From the NCBI RefSeq assembly GCF_001886955.1, contig NZ_CP016804.1:1736001-1800000 (forward strand): a stretch of DNA of 64,000 nucleotides, written 5' to 3'. The position numbers and the translations under genes are program-made. This stretch comes from Halodesulfurarchaeum formicicum. GTDB taxonomy: Archaea; Halobacteriota; Halobacteria; Halobacteriales; Halobacteriaceae. Below, piece by piece: positions 51,989-60,668 of the stretch; position 1 is the stretch's first letter; each line of letters begins with the position of its first letter. The notes under the pieces are model-generated. The model was not told the origin of the DNA. It saw only the letters and a program-made list of their open reading frames with translations, and searched no databases.

Positions 51989-53650
51989 ATGGGTAACGAT
52001 AACACACATATGAGTACAGGAAACAAGGGTGCAATCGGTACGTTCTTCGACGAACTCGACCCGGTGGTGTATGGAATCGGTCTCGGGGTGTCAGTCCTCG
52101 CGATTATCGCGTTGGTACTGTCCCCGGAGGCTTCGAGAAACTTCATTAATAACGCGTTCACCTGGATGACCACGTCGTTAGGATGGGCTTACCTGATGGT
52201 GGGCTTTTTCCTGGTGGTCTTCGGGCTCTTCCTGCTCTTGGGCCCGTGGGGCAATATTCGGATCGGCAAGCCCGACGAGGACCCGGAGCACTCCTTCAAG
52301 TCCTACTTCGCGATGCTTTACTCGGCCGGCATCGCCGCGGGTATCGTGTTCTGGGGACCCGCAGAGGCCGTCTCCCACTACACGCTCTACGCGCCGCCGT
52401 CGAACAGCCCGCTCGCCGGTGCTGCAGATCCCGGCACGCCTGCAGCCGCCGTGGACGCGGTCGCGTACACGTTCTTCCACTGGGGGATCTCGGCGTGGTC
52501 CTTCTACGTGCTGCTGGCGCTGCCAATCGCCTTCTTCGCCTACCGATACGGCGCACCGCTCCGTATTTCGACGGTGCTCGCGCCGTTCCTCGGCACTGAC
52601 AACCTCGACGGCTGGCTGCCGAAGCTCATCGACATCACGGGCGTGTTCGCCACCATCGGTGGCATCGCGACCTCGCTCGGCTTCGTCGGTGGCCAGTTCC
52701 TGGGTGGCCTGAACTACATCTTCGGCATCCAGACGACGGACATGCTCACCATCCTGATGATCACGGGCCTGACGGTGGCCTTCACCCTCTCCGCTGCCTT
52801 GGGGGTCGAGAAGGGCATCAAGCGGGTCTCGAACTTCAACATGGTGGTGTTCTTCTTCCTGATGGTCGTGGCCTTCGTCTTCGGCCCGACCGCGTACATC
52901 CTCGACCTGGGCGTCGAGTCCATCGGCCAGTACGTCAACAACTTCATCTCGGTCAGCATGTACACGAACTCCGCCGGCTTCGATCCGGCCGGGTTCGTGG
53001 GTGCCTGGACCGTCTTCTACTGGGCCTGGTGGTTCGCGTGGGCCCCGTTCGTCGGCCTGTTCATCGCCCGCATTTCGCGTGGCCGGACGGTCCGACAGAT
53101 GGTCGGCACCGGCGTGATCGCCTCCACGGGCGCGACCATCCCGTGGTTCGCCGCGCTCGGTGGCTCCTCCATCTGGATGGAGAACAACGGCGTGGCCCCG
53201 ATCGTCGAGACCTACAACAACATCGGGTACGACGGACTGGGATACCCGCTGTTCGAAGCGATGCTCCCGGGGGCGCTGGGCGTGTTCCTCATGCTCACGT
53301 TCCTGCTGCTCGTGACGACGTTCTTCGTCACCTCGGCTGACTCCTCCACGCTCGCGCTGGGCATGCTCACCACGGGCGGGAAGGAGAAGCCCTCGACCAT
53401 CAACCGCACCATCTGGGGTGTGACGATGGGGCTGCTCGCCGCGCTGCTCCTGGTCTTCGGTGGGGCGAACGCGCTGCAGACCGCCTCCGTGCTCACCGGC
53501 GGACCGTTCGCGATCGTCCTCCTGATCGCCGTCTGGGCGACGATCCGGACCTTCCGTCACGTCGAGCCAGTCTTCCTCACGCAGAAGGAAGTCGACCAGC
53601 GCGGGTCCGGTATCGACCCGAGTGAAGGCATCGGCACGGACGACGACTAA
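51989..53650 (+). CDS. BCCT family transporter, probably glycine betaine
   Basis: A 553-residue membrane protein with about 12 hydrophobic segments. The substrate-site region reads AGIAAGIVFWGPAEAVSHY, and the tryptophan-rich BCCT signature is VFYWAWWFAWAPFVGLFIARISRGRTVR (about 343-370; written here from its two halves, YWAWWFAWAP and FIARISRGRT). BCCT carriers import betaine, carnitine, choline or related quaternary amines with Na+ or H+. It has no long regulatory C-terminal tail such as that of BetP. Directly downstream of the corrinoid protein gene, it probably feeds substrate for demethylation instead of serving only osmoprotection. An alternative ATG lies 21 bases downstream at 52010. 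Confidence 0.9.
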   Translation: MGNDNTHMSTGNKGAIGTFFDELDPVVYGIGLGVSVLAIIALVLSPEASRNFINNAFTWMTTSLGWAYLMVGFFLVVFGLFLLLGPWGNIRIGKPDEDPEHSFKSYFAMLYSAGIAAGIVFWGPAEAVSHYTLYAPPSNSPLAGAADPGTPAAAVDAVAYTFFHWGISAWSFYVLLALPIAFFAYRYGAPLRISTVLAPFLGTDNLDGWLPKLIDITGVFATIGGIATSLGFVGGQFLGGLNYIFGIQTTDMLTILMITGLTVAFTLSAALGVEKGIKRVSNFNMVVFFFLMVVAFVFGPTAYILDLGVESIGQYVNNFISVSMYTNSAGFDPAGFVGAWTVFYWAWWFAWAPFVGLFIARISRGRTVRQMVGTGVIASTGATIPWFAALGGSSIWMENNGVAPIVETYNNIGYDGLGYPLFEAMLPGALGVFLMLTFLLLVTTFFVTSADSSTLALGMLTTGGKEKPSTINRTIWGVTMGLLAALLLVFGGANALQTASVLTGGPFAIVLLIAVWATIRTFRHVEPVFLTQKEVDQRGSGIDPSEGIGTDDD

Positions 53651-53651
53651 C

Positions 53652-53675
53652 CCCGCAACTGGCGGGTTTCTTTTT
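53652..53675 (+). terminator. Hairpin plus T-run terminator after the BCCT gene
   Basis: cccgc-aactg-gcggg forms a five-base-pair stem right after the stop codon, followed by tttcttttt at 53667-53675. The gene converges with folCP, whose stop lies 20 bases further on. Confidence 0.6.
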
Positions 53676-53695
53676 CGCGCAAAAACGACGAGTGA

Positions 53696-56107
53696 CTACT
53701 CCGTCCGGTCGGTCGCGCCGGTCGTCTTGACCGCCGCCAGGTTCTCGGCGACGTCGTGAACCCGCAAGGCAGCGGCCCCACGTTCGGCCGCCATCGCCGA
53801 GGCGACGACCGTCGGCAGGAGTCGATCCCCGTCCGCATAGCCGAGGTCCGCGAAGAGGGACTTGTGTGAGTGGGCAAAGAGCACGGGCAGCCCCAACCCC
53901 GTCAACTCGTGGAGCCGATCCAGCAGTTCGAAGTTCTCGGCTGCGGTCTTGCCGAAGCCGATGCCGGGGTCGAGGACGATCCGGTCCCGGTCGATGCCCG
54001 CCCGACGAGCCAGGAGCACCCGCTCTTTGAGTTCGGCGATGACGTCCGTGACCACGTCGTCGTAGGGCACCTCGGCGTCGGGCTGGACCGGGGTGTTGAT
54101 ACTGTGCATCAGGATCACCGGCACGTCGTGTTCGGCGACGACGGCCCGGAGCGCCGGGTCTTCCAGGCCATCCTGATCGTTGATGATGTCCGCACCGGCC
54201 TCGATGGCCGCCGTCGCGACCTCGGCCTTCCGTGTGTCCACCGAGATCATCGCGTCCAGGTCCTGCAGGGCCTCGATGACCGGGACGATCCGATCGATCT
54301 CCGCCTGAATCTCGACGGGATCCGCGCCGGGCCGGGTACTCTCCCCGCCCACGTCGAGGATGTCGGCACCGGCTTCGATTAGCTTCTCGGCCCGCTCGAC
54401 GGCCTGTGGGACGGCGTTGTACTCCCCACCGTCGTGGAAGGAGTCCGGCGTGATATTCAGAATGCCCATCAAAGCGGGCTGGTGGGCTGAGTCGAGCCCC
54501 GGGAGATCGGTGGGCGTGGGACCGAGTGCGGCCTCGATGTCCGCGGGGAGGGTCGGACAGCAGTCCCGGTCTTCGAGGGCCTCGAAGAGTGTCCGGAACT
54601 GGGTTCGCGTCCCGGAAAGGATGACATCGACGAAGCGGGCCTCCTCGATGAGCGCCGAGATCTCACACTCCCCGCCCGCCCGCAACATCTCTGCCTGGAC
54701 CGTTCGGGCCCCAGCCCGTGGGAGCCGCGTTCGAACCGTCCCGAAGCGGCGATCGGCCGCCTCGATCGGTCGTTCCGCGCGGTCGAGTGCCGCGAGCGGT
54801 TCGGTCCCGTCGGCCTCGCTCGCGAATTTGGCGTCGACCGGGATCACGGTCCGGGCCCAGCGCTGGCGGGCCTCGGCGACGGTGTACAGGGAACCCGCGA
54901 TCACCACGGCGTCCTCGGGGCCGGCCTGGCTGATGGCCCGATCGACACCCCCCAGAACGGAGCCGACTGCCTCGACGGCCTCGACACCGGCGGCCTCCCA
55001 GGCCTTCGCCAGCACCCGCTCGTCTTCGGCCCGCTTCTTGTCCGGGCGACAGGTGAAGACCTGGGTGGGGCGTGGCAGGGCCTCGATCATGGCCCCGAGG
55101 TCCTTGTCGTGCATCGCCCCGAAAACCAGATAGAGATCCTCGTAGGCCAGGTCCGCGAGCACGGACCCGAGTTGTTCGCTTGCACCAGGGTTGTGCGCGC
55201 CGTCCAGGAGGACGAGCGGGTCCTGCTCCATCACCTCGAATCGGCCCGGCCACGCGGCCTTTCTGAGCCCTCTGGCGATCGTGTCGGGATCAATCTCGGT
55301 GACCTGTCTCGCCAGCGCGACCGCCACGCCCGCGTTCTCGGCCTGGTGGCGGCCGAGGTGGGGAATCCGGGCCGTGAGATCCAGGCCGTCCATCCGAACG
55401 GTGATCTCCTGGGCCTCGTAGCCGTCCCGACCGAGCGACTCGACGACGACGTCCGTGTCCGCCCACCCGACCGTGGTGAGGGCGGTGTGCTCGCGGAGGG
55501 TGTCAAAGACCGAATCCGCGGCCGTGACCAGCGGGCCGTCCTCGGGGGCGACATGAACTTTGTCGCGGGCGATTTCCTCGCGGGTATCCCCGAGCACGTC
55601 GGTGTGTTCGAGCGAGACGTTGGTCACCGCACTCGCGATCGGGGAGACGACGCTTGTCGCGTCGTACCGCCCGCCGATCCCGACCTCGAGGATGGCGACG
55701 TCCACGTCACGCTCCCCGAAATACCAGATCGCCAGGGCCGTGAGGGCCTCGAAGTGGGTCAGCGGTTCCGAGCGGGCGGCCCCGCTGTCCAGGCGTTCGC
55801 GGTAGGTCGAGACGAATTCGGTGATCGCCGACCTGGGGATCTTCCGGCCGTTCACCTGCACTCGCTCGCGTACGTCCCCAAGGTCCGGCGAGGTGTAGAG
55901 CCCCACGTCCAGGCCCGCCTCCCGGAGGATCGAGGCAAGCATCCGGGCCGTGCTGCCCTTGCCGTTCGAGCCCGCGACCTGCACGAAATCCGTGCCAGCC
56001 TGTGGGTTGCCAGCCGTCTCCAGAAATCGGGCGATGTCTTCGATGCCGAGTTGGGTCCGGAATCGACGAAGACCGAGGAGGTAGTTCGCCGCCTCGCTGT
56101 AATCCAT
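53696..56107 (-). CDS. folCP: FolC-FolP fusion: folylpolyglutamate synthase/dihydropteroate synthase
   Basis: An 803-residue fusion. The N-terminal FolC domain (about 1-430) has the P-loop VAGSNGKGSTARM and the Mur-ligase-like VGIGGRYDAT. After a linker of about 100 residues comes the FolP domain (about 540-800) with PALMGILNITPDSF, DVGGESTRPGADPV and late DPGIGFGKTA. The first part adds glutamate to folates, the second condenses p-aminobenzoate with the pterin. The same fusion is known from haloarchaea. It provides the THF needed by the one-carbon genes upstream, which is unusual support for a folate-based pathway in an archaeon. It stands alone on the minus strand. Confidence 0.93.
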   Translation of the reverse strand: MDYSEAANYLLGLRRFRTQLGIEDIARFLETAGNPQAGTDFVQVAGSNGKGSTARMLASILREAGLDVGLYTSPDLGDVRERVQVNGRKIPRSAITEFVSTYRERLDSGAARSEPLTHFEALTALAIWYFGERDVDVAILEVGIGGRYDATSVVSPIASAVTNVSLEHTDVLGDTREEIARDKVHVAPEDGPLVTAADSVFDTLREHTALTTVGWADTDVVVESLGRDGYEAQEITVRMDGLDLTARIPHLGRHQAENAGVAVALARQVTEIDPDTIARGLRKAAWPGRFEVMEQDPLVLLDGAHNPGASEQLGSVLADLAYEDLYLVFGAMHDKDLGAMIEALPRPTQVFTCRPDKKRAEDERVLAKAWEAAGVEAVEAVGSVLGGVDRAISQAGPEDAVVIAGSLYTVAEARQRWARTVIPVDAKFASEADGTEPLAALDRAERPIEAADRRFGTVRTRLPRAGARTVQAEMLRAGGECEISALIEEARFVDVILSGTRTQFRTLFEALEDRDCCPTLPADIEAALGPTPTDLPGLDSAHQPALMGILNITPDSFHDGGEYNAVPQAVERAEKLIEAGADILDVGGESTRPGADPVEIQAEIDRIVPVIEALQDLDAMISVDTRKAEVATAAIEAGADIINDQDGLEDPALRAVVAEHDVPVILMHSINTPVQPDAEVPYDDVVTDVIAELKERVLLARRAGIDRDRIVLDPGIGFGKTAAENFELLDRLHELTGLGLPVLFAHSHKSLFADLGYADGDRLLPTVVASAMAAERGAAALRVHDVAENLAAVKTTGATDRTE

Positions 56108-56191
56108 GGTCGGGCGTTAGAGAACGGCTCGCTTCAAGCTACCGGACCAGGAACCGGACACGCTTTGGCCGCGGGGCCACACGATTCCGGC

Positions 56192-56941
56192 ATGGACGTG
56201 GCGATCATCACGGTCGGGGACGAACTCCTGACCGGCGAGACCGAGAACACGAACGCGACCTGGCTCGCCCGGGAGCTCACCGAGCGGGGCAGCCGCGTCG
56301 TCGAGATCCTCACCATCGGTGACGACCGGGAACTCATCGCCGAACGGGTCGCCACCCGGGCTGCACGTCACGACCGGGTCATCGTCACCGGCGGCCTGGG
56401 CGGGACCCCGGACGATCTGACCATGGCGGCGGTTGCAGATGCGCTGGACCGGGACCTGGTGGTCGATCCCGAAACACGGGCGGCAGCCAAAGAGTCATCC
56501 GAGGCCTTCGTCGCGGCCCACCCCGACCTCGCAGCGAAGTACGACCTGGGACTGGACGTCGACCGGGTGGCCGAGACCGTCGCGGGTGGCCGACCGATCG
56601 AGAATCCAGCGGGACTCGCCAGGGGGTGTGCAGTGGAAAACGTCTATGTCCTGCCCGGGGTGCCAAGCGAGCTCAAAGGGACCTTCCAGCAGGTCAGCGA
56701 CGCGTTCGGTGGTGACGTGGTGATGGAGACCCGCTATACGGACGCCCCGGAGGGCGTCCTCGCGGGTCACCTCGGGGAACTCGAATCGCAGTTCGCGGTC
56801 CGGGCCGGGAGCTACCCCGGTGAGCGGGCCGACCGGAACCGGGTGCGCGTGACCGGCGAGAGCGAACAGGAGATCCGAAGGGCCCTGGACTGGCTCGCAG
56901 AACGGGTCACGCTCGCCAGCACTCCCGACGCCGTCGAGTGA
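56192..56941 (+). CDS. CinA/MoaB-like molybdopterin-binding domain protein
   Basis: A 249-residue protein matching the N-terminal COG1058 domain of CinA: the start VAIITVGDELLTGETENTN, then VTGGLGGTPDDLT and VLPGVPSELK. The C-terminal nicotinamide-nucleotide amidase domain of full-length CinA is absent; archaeal members usually have only this part. The fold is shared with MoaB/MogA, which bind molybdopterin, but COG1058 proteins can also be ADP-ribose/NMN-related pyrophosphatases. The start at 56192 is 84 bases from the divergent folCP start. The function is therefore only a family call. Confidence 0.85.
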   Translation: MDVAIITVGDELLTGETENTNATWLARELTERGSRVVEILTIGDDRELIAERVATRAARHDRVIVTGGLGGTPDDLTMAAVADALDRDLVVDPETRAAAKESSEAFVAAHPDLAAKYDLGLDVDRVAETVAGGRPIENPAGLARGCAVENVYVLPGVPSELKGTFQQVSDAFGGDVVMETRYTDAPEGVLAGHLGELESQFAVRAGSYPGERADRNRVRVTGESEQEIRRALDWLAERVTLASTPDAVE

Positions 56942-56968
56942 TCGGCGCGGTACTCCCGATTCGGCCGT

Positions 56969-57262
56969 TTAGACGTCAGCGCCCCAGTCTTCGTGGTTTT
57001 TGATCTCCTCTTGAACCGGTTCAAGGTCCGCCTCGTCCTCGATGTCGAGGAAGTTCAGCACGTCCTGTCGGGTCTGGCGGTCGACAGTCTCGACGCCGTC
57101 CGCTTCCTCCAGCTTGAAGGATGGTTGTTTGCGGCCACCCAGCAGGTCAGAAACCTCGGCCTCCTCGTCGATGACCGGCACGGTCTCGTTGCGGGCCAGC
57201 AGTTCGATCGTCTCCTCGCGGCCCGATTCCATCGCTTCACGGAGTTCGCTTTGAACGACCAT
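56969..57262 (-). CDS. Hypothetical protein, tandem paralogue A
   Basis: A 97-residue acidic protein, paralogous and equal in length to the gene at 57493. Shared blocks are MVVQ.ELR.AME, LLGGR...F.LEE, GVET.DRQTRQ.VL and DLEPVQEEIKNH. No domain is recognised; the second half looks helical and charged, with neither cysteines nor membrane segments. attaat at about 57292-57297 on the plus strand (reads attaat on both strands) is a TATA-like element about 30 bases before the start, so each copy has its own promoter. Confidence 0.65.
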   Translation of the reverse strand: MVVQSELREAMESGREETIELLARNETVPVIDEEAEVSDLLGGRKQPSFKLEEADGVETVDRQTRQDVLNFLDIEDEADLEPVQEEIKNHEDWGADV

Positions 57263-57492
57263 AGTCCATCATAACCTACCGGCTCATCGATATTAATTTT
57301 CACCTCCTTTCTGATATATGACCAGTGGCATGGGACCAAACCCCAGGCGTGGAGAAAAACGGTGGCGTAGTCGGTATTTTCTGTGTGATTACTGTGACAG
57401 ATAGTTGATACTGGAGCGAGAGCCGATCGAAGAAGGACTCTGGGTGGGCGGAGACAGTCAGTCGGGACACGTCCCTGTGGGTGCCCGGCCAC

Positions 57493-57786
57493 TCAGACCT
57501 TCTCGCCCCACGCCTGATGGTTCTTGATCTCCTCCTGGACCGGTTCGAGGTCTTGTTCGTCTTCGACCCCGAGGTGTTCGAGGACCTCCTGTCGGGTCTG
57601 TCGGTCGGTCGTCTCCACGCCCCCCGGTTCTTCCAGTTTGAACTCGGTGTTCGTCCGGCCACCGAGCAGACTCGAAACTTCCTGTCCGTCGTCCACCACG
57701 GGGACGGCCTGGTACTGGGCGAGAACCTCGATGAGATCCTCACGGCTGGTTTCCATCGCCGTTCGCAATTCGTTTTGTACGACCAT
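57493..57786 (-). CDS. Hypothetical protein, tandem paralogue B
   Basis: A 97-residue protein aligning end to end with paralogue A without gaps. The start at 57786 is supported by that alignment and by a TATA-like atattaaa at 57813-57820, 27-34 bases upstream; the longer frame to 57909 adds 41 residues that A lacks. Function unknown. It is divergent from the cobalamin-binding protein gene, with about 145 bases between starts. The 230 bases between the two paralogues contain no other gene. Confidence 0.65.
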   Translation of the reverse strand: MVVQNELRTAMETSREDLIEVLAQYQAVPVVDDGQEVSSLLGGRTNTEFKLEEPGGVETTDRQTRQEVLEHLGVEDEQDLEPVQEEIKNHQAWGEKV

Positions 57787-57900
57787 ATCCGTCCGTACAT
57801 TCCGGTGCACCAATATTAAATCCCCAATATTAACAAAATCGTTATGTGTACTCATCCCTGGAGAGGCGTCCAGTTGCACAACTGAATTTGAGGTAGACAA

Positions 57901-57908
57901 ATTTAACA
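57901..57908 (+). promoter_or_regulatory. TATA-like box for the BtuF-like gene
   Basis: atttaaca lies 23-30 bases before the ATG at 57931, the leaderless spacing seen for other genes in the window. Confidence 0.55.
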
Positions 57909-57930
57909 TTCACAGCCACCATTCACAACT

Positions 57931-58980
57931 ATGCACGTTCCACGTGGATTGCTCGCGGTCGGATTGACGGCCCTGCTCCTGACCGCCGGCGTCGCCGGCG
58001 GGCTGGGGGGTGTTGCCGCCCAGAGTGGCAGTGACTGTTCGTACCCGCTCACCGTGACTGACTCGACCGGCACCGAGATCACGATCGAGGAGGAACCCGA
58101 GACGGTCGTGACCCTCGCGCCGAGCGCCGCCCAGACGATGTACGAGATCGGCGCTCAGGAGAAGGTCATCGGCATCTCCGATCGAGGCACCTACCTCGAC
58201 TGGGACGAGGAAAAGGAGATCGTCTCCGGTGACGAGGGCTTCGTGAACACCGAGCGGGTCATCGCTCAGGACCCCGACATCGTGCTCGCGCCGAACATCA
58301 TTAGCGAGGAGAAAGTCGAGCAACTGCGTGATGCGGGCCTCACGGTCTATCACTTCGGTGCCTCCGAGACCATGGACGACGTGGTCGAGAAGACCCGCCT
58401 GATCGGCCAGTTGACCGGCGAATGTGAGGCCGCAGACGCGAAGGCCACGGAGATGGAACAGACCCTCGATACCGTCGCCGAGGCCGTCGACGGCGAGGAC
58501 TCGCCCCCCGTGCTCTACGTGTTCGCGGGCTACACCTCCGGCGAGGGCACGTTCATCGACGAGATCCTCACCACCGCCGGCGCCACGAACGTGGCCAGCG
58601 AGGCCGGGATTTCGGGCTTCCAGATGGTGAGCGACGAGGTCGTCGCCAACCAGAGCCCCGAATGGATCGTCGTCAACGACGAGGCCCCGGGCATTCCGGA
58701 CAAGGAAGCCTACAACGGGACGCCAGCCGTGCAGAACGACCAGATCATCACCGTGAACGCCCACTCCATCAGTCAGGCCGCGCCGCGGACCGTCGACGTG
58801 GTCGAACACATCGCGAGTGAACTCCATCCCGACGCGTACGAGTCCGCCCAGGCGACCACGACTGCAGACACACAGAACGAGGATACCACGGCCGTGACCA
58901 CCGAGACCGAAGCGCCCGGGTTCGGCCCGATCGTCGCGCTCCTCGCACTCGGCGGGGCCGCGTTCCTGCGTCGGGACTGA
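57931..58980 (+). CDS. btuF: BtuF-like cobalamin-binding lipoprotein-type protein with PGF-CTERM
   Basis: A 349-residue exported protein. Residues 1-30 form a signal peptide (LLAVGLTALLLTAGVAGGL). Residues 40-295 are a class III periplasmic-binding-protein fold with VVTLAPSAAQTMYEIGA, typical of BtuF/FecB proteins. A threonine-rich spacer (about 305-325) is followed by APGFGPIVALLALGGAAFLRRD-like ending (quoted in parts: APGFGPIVA then LRRD), the PGF-CTERM signal for archaeosortase processing. BtuF binds cobalamin or cobinamide outside the cell. The B12 assignment rests on the following cobalamin genes. BtuC and BtuD are not in the window. Confidence 0.85.
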   Translation: MHVPRGLLAVGLTALLLTAGVAGGLGGVAAQSGSDCSYPLTVTDSTGTEITIEEEPETVVTLAPSAAQTMYEIGAQEKVIGISDRGTYLDWDEEKEIVSGDEGFVNTERVIAQDPDIVLAPNIISEEKVEQLRDAGLTVYHFGASETMDDVVEKTRLIGQLTGECEAADAKATEMEQTLDTVAEAVDGEDSPPVLYVFAGYTSGEGTFIDEILTTAGATNVASEAGISGFQMVSDEVVANQSPEWIVVNDEAPGIPDKEAYNGTPAVQNDQIITVNAHSISQAAPRTVDVVEHIASELHPDAYESAQATTTADTQNEDTTAVTTETEAPGFGPIVALLALGGAAFLRRD

Positions 58981-59043
58981 CGTGTCCCGCACGCGACTGA
59001 CGGATCGCCCGACTGATATCCCCTGGGGGGCAAGCCACCGTCA

Positions 59044-59940
59044 ATGCCCCCGATAGCGACCCTGGCGGTCGGCGTGGCACTTCTTCTCGACGCGGTCGTG
59101 GGCGAGCCACCCGAGTCGATCCATCCCGTCGCGTGGCTGGGCCGGGCGATCGGCTGGCTCGACCGACCGACCGATCACCCACGCTTCGCCGGGTTGCTGC
59201 TTGCGCTCTGGCTCCCGCTCGGTGCGGCACTCGCCACAGCCCTCCCCATCTGGCTGCTCGATGGCCACTGGCTGGCAGGGATTCTCGCAGGCGGCCTGCT
59301 CTTTACCACCGTCAGCCTCGATATGCTCTGTGACCTCACGACGACCGTGATCGAAGCGACCGAGACCGACCTCGACCGCGCCCGGGAGCGTATCATCGGG
59401 CTCGTGGGCCGGGATACCGACACGCTCGGCCCGGCCGCGTTGCGCAGCGGCGCGGTCGAGAGCCTCGCGGAGAACCTCGCGGACGGGCTGCTTGCCCCAC
59501 TCCTGGCTTTCGTGCTGGGGAGTCTCGTCTCGCTGCCGGTGGCCGTGGGCGCGGCCGCCTGGGTCAAGGCGGTGAACACCCTCGACTCGATGGTGGGGTA
59601 CCGTGATCGACAGGTCGGCACGGCGAGTGCCCGCCTGGACGACCTCGTCGAGTGGGTGCCGGCCCGACTGAGCGCCCTGCTCATCGCGCTCGCGGCCGGG
59701 AAGCCGGGAGCGCTCCAAACAGCCCGGGCCTGGGCGCGTGACCCACCCTCCCCGAACTCGGGCTGGCCGATGGCGACCCTGGCGGCCGTCCTCGACGTCC
59801 GGCTCTTGAAGCCCGAGACCTACGATCTCAACCCCGCGGCCGAACTGCCGTCACTCGGCGAGGCCAGGCAGGGCGTTCGAATCGTCCGACGGGCCGGCCT
59901 GCTCGCCTTCGCGCTGGCGGGGGTGATCGCATGGTTCTGA
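59044..59940 (+). CDS. cbiB: Adenosylcobinamide-phosphate synthase CbiB
   Basis: A 298-residue membrane protein. The early LLLDAVVGEPPESIHPVAWLG is the family's start motif. DTLGPAALRSGAVESLAENLADG and AAAWVKAVNTLDSMVGYRD are characteristic of CbiB/CobD. Several hydrophobic helices span the chain. It attaches aminopropanol phosphate to cobyric acid. It begins a tight cluster, and its end overlaps cobS by 10 bases. Confidence 0.92.
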   Translation: MPPIATLAVGVALLLDAVVGEPPESIHPVAWLGRAIGWLDRPTDHPRFAGLLLALWLPLGAALATALPIWLLDGHWLAGILAGGLLFTTVSLDMLCDLTTTVIEATETDLDRARERIIGLVGRDTDTLGPAALRSGAVESLAENLADGLLAPLLAFVLGSLVSLPVAVGAAAWVKAVNTLDSMVGYRDRQVGTASARLDDLVEWVPARLSALLIALAAGKPGALQTARAWARDPPSPNSGWPMATLAAVLDVRLLKPETYDLNPAAELPSLGEARQGVRIVRRAGLLAFALAGVIAWF

Positions 59941-60668
59941 GCGCGCTCCGGGGGGCAGTCGGCTTCCTGACGACCCTCCCGGTCGGCCAGACCGCCGCTG
60001 ACTGGGAGGCCTTCGCCGACCGTCCAGCCGCGATGATCGGCGTGGGCTACGTTCTGGGGGCGCTCGTCGCCCTCCCACTGCTCCTTCCGCTACCCGATTC
60101 GATCGTGGGCTTTGCCTTTGTCCTTGGCGTTGGAGTCTTCGGCGGCATCAACCACGCCGACGGCCTGCTCGACGTGGCCGACGGCGTGGCAACCCACGGC
60201 GACCCGGCCGAGGCCAGGGCCGCGATGAAGGACAGTTCGATCGGCGTCGGGGCCGTCCTGGCGCTGGGTGTTCTACTCCTGGGCCTGTTCGCCGTCGGCC
60301 AGACCCTCGCTGGGACCGACCTCGTTGGCCTGGTGATCGCTGCCGAGGTCGGGGCGAAACTCGGCATGGTCGAAGTCCTGATTCGGGGCACCCCCTCACA
60401 CGAGGGCCTCGGCTCGGCACTCGCTGGGAACGTCGACCGATGGACCGGTCCCATCGCCATGGCCGGGGCGCTACCGGCAGTCCTGTTGACAGTGGGCCAC
60501 CCCGCCGCGGCAGTCGCGGTCCTCGTCGGGGGCACAACCGGCATCCTGGGCGAGCGGTGGGCTGGGTCCCGCCTGGGAGGGATCAACGGCGACGTGCTCG
60601 GCGCGACGAACGAAGTCGGCCGGCTGGCCGCGCTGCTCGCGGGGGTGATCGTGTGGACGCTCTGGTGA
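59931..60668 (+). CDS. cobS: Adenosylcobinamide-GDP ribazoletransferase CobS
   Basis: A 245-residue membrane protein with GFLTTLPVG near the start and NHADGLLDVADGVATHG followed by MKDSSIGVGA, the metal/substrate-binding DGLxDxxDG region of CobS. About six hydrophobic helices follow. It joins the lower ligand nucleotide to GDP-cobinamide, the last step of the nucleotide loop. Translation overlaps both neighbours (10 bases with cbiB, 16 with cobY), so it belongs to one operon. Confidence 0.92.
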   Translation: MVLSALRGAVGFLTTLPVGQTAADWEAFADRPAAMIGVGYVLGALVALPLLLPLPDSIVGFAFVLGVGVFGGINHADGLLDVADGVATHGDPAEARAAMKDSSIGVGAVLALGVLLLGLFAVGQTLAGTDLVGLVIAAEVGAKLGMVEVLIRGTPSHEGLGSALAGNVDRWTGPIAMAGALPAVLLTVGHPAAAVAVLVGGTTGILGERWAGSRLGGINGDVLGATNEVGRLAALLAGVIVWTLW

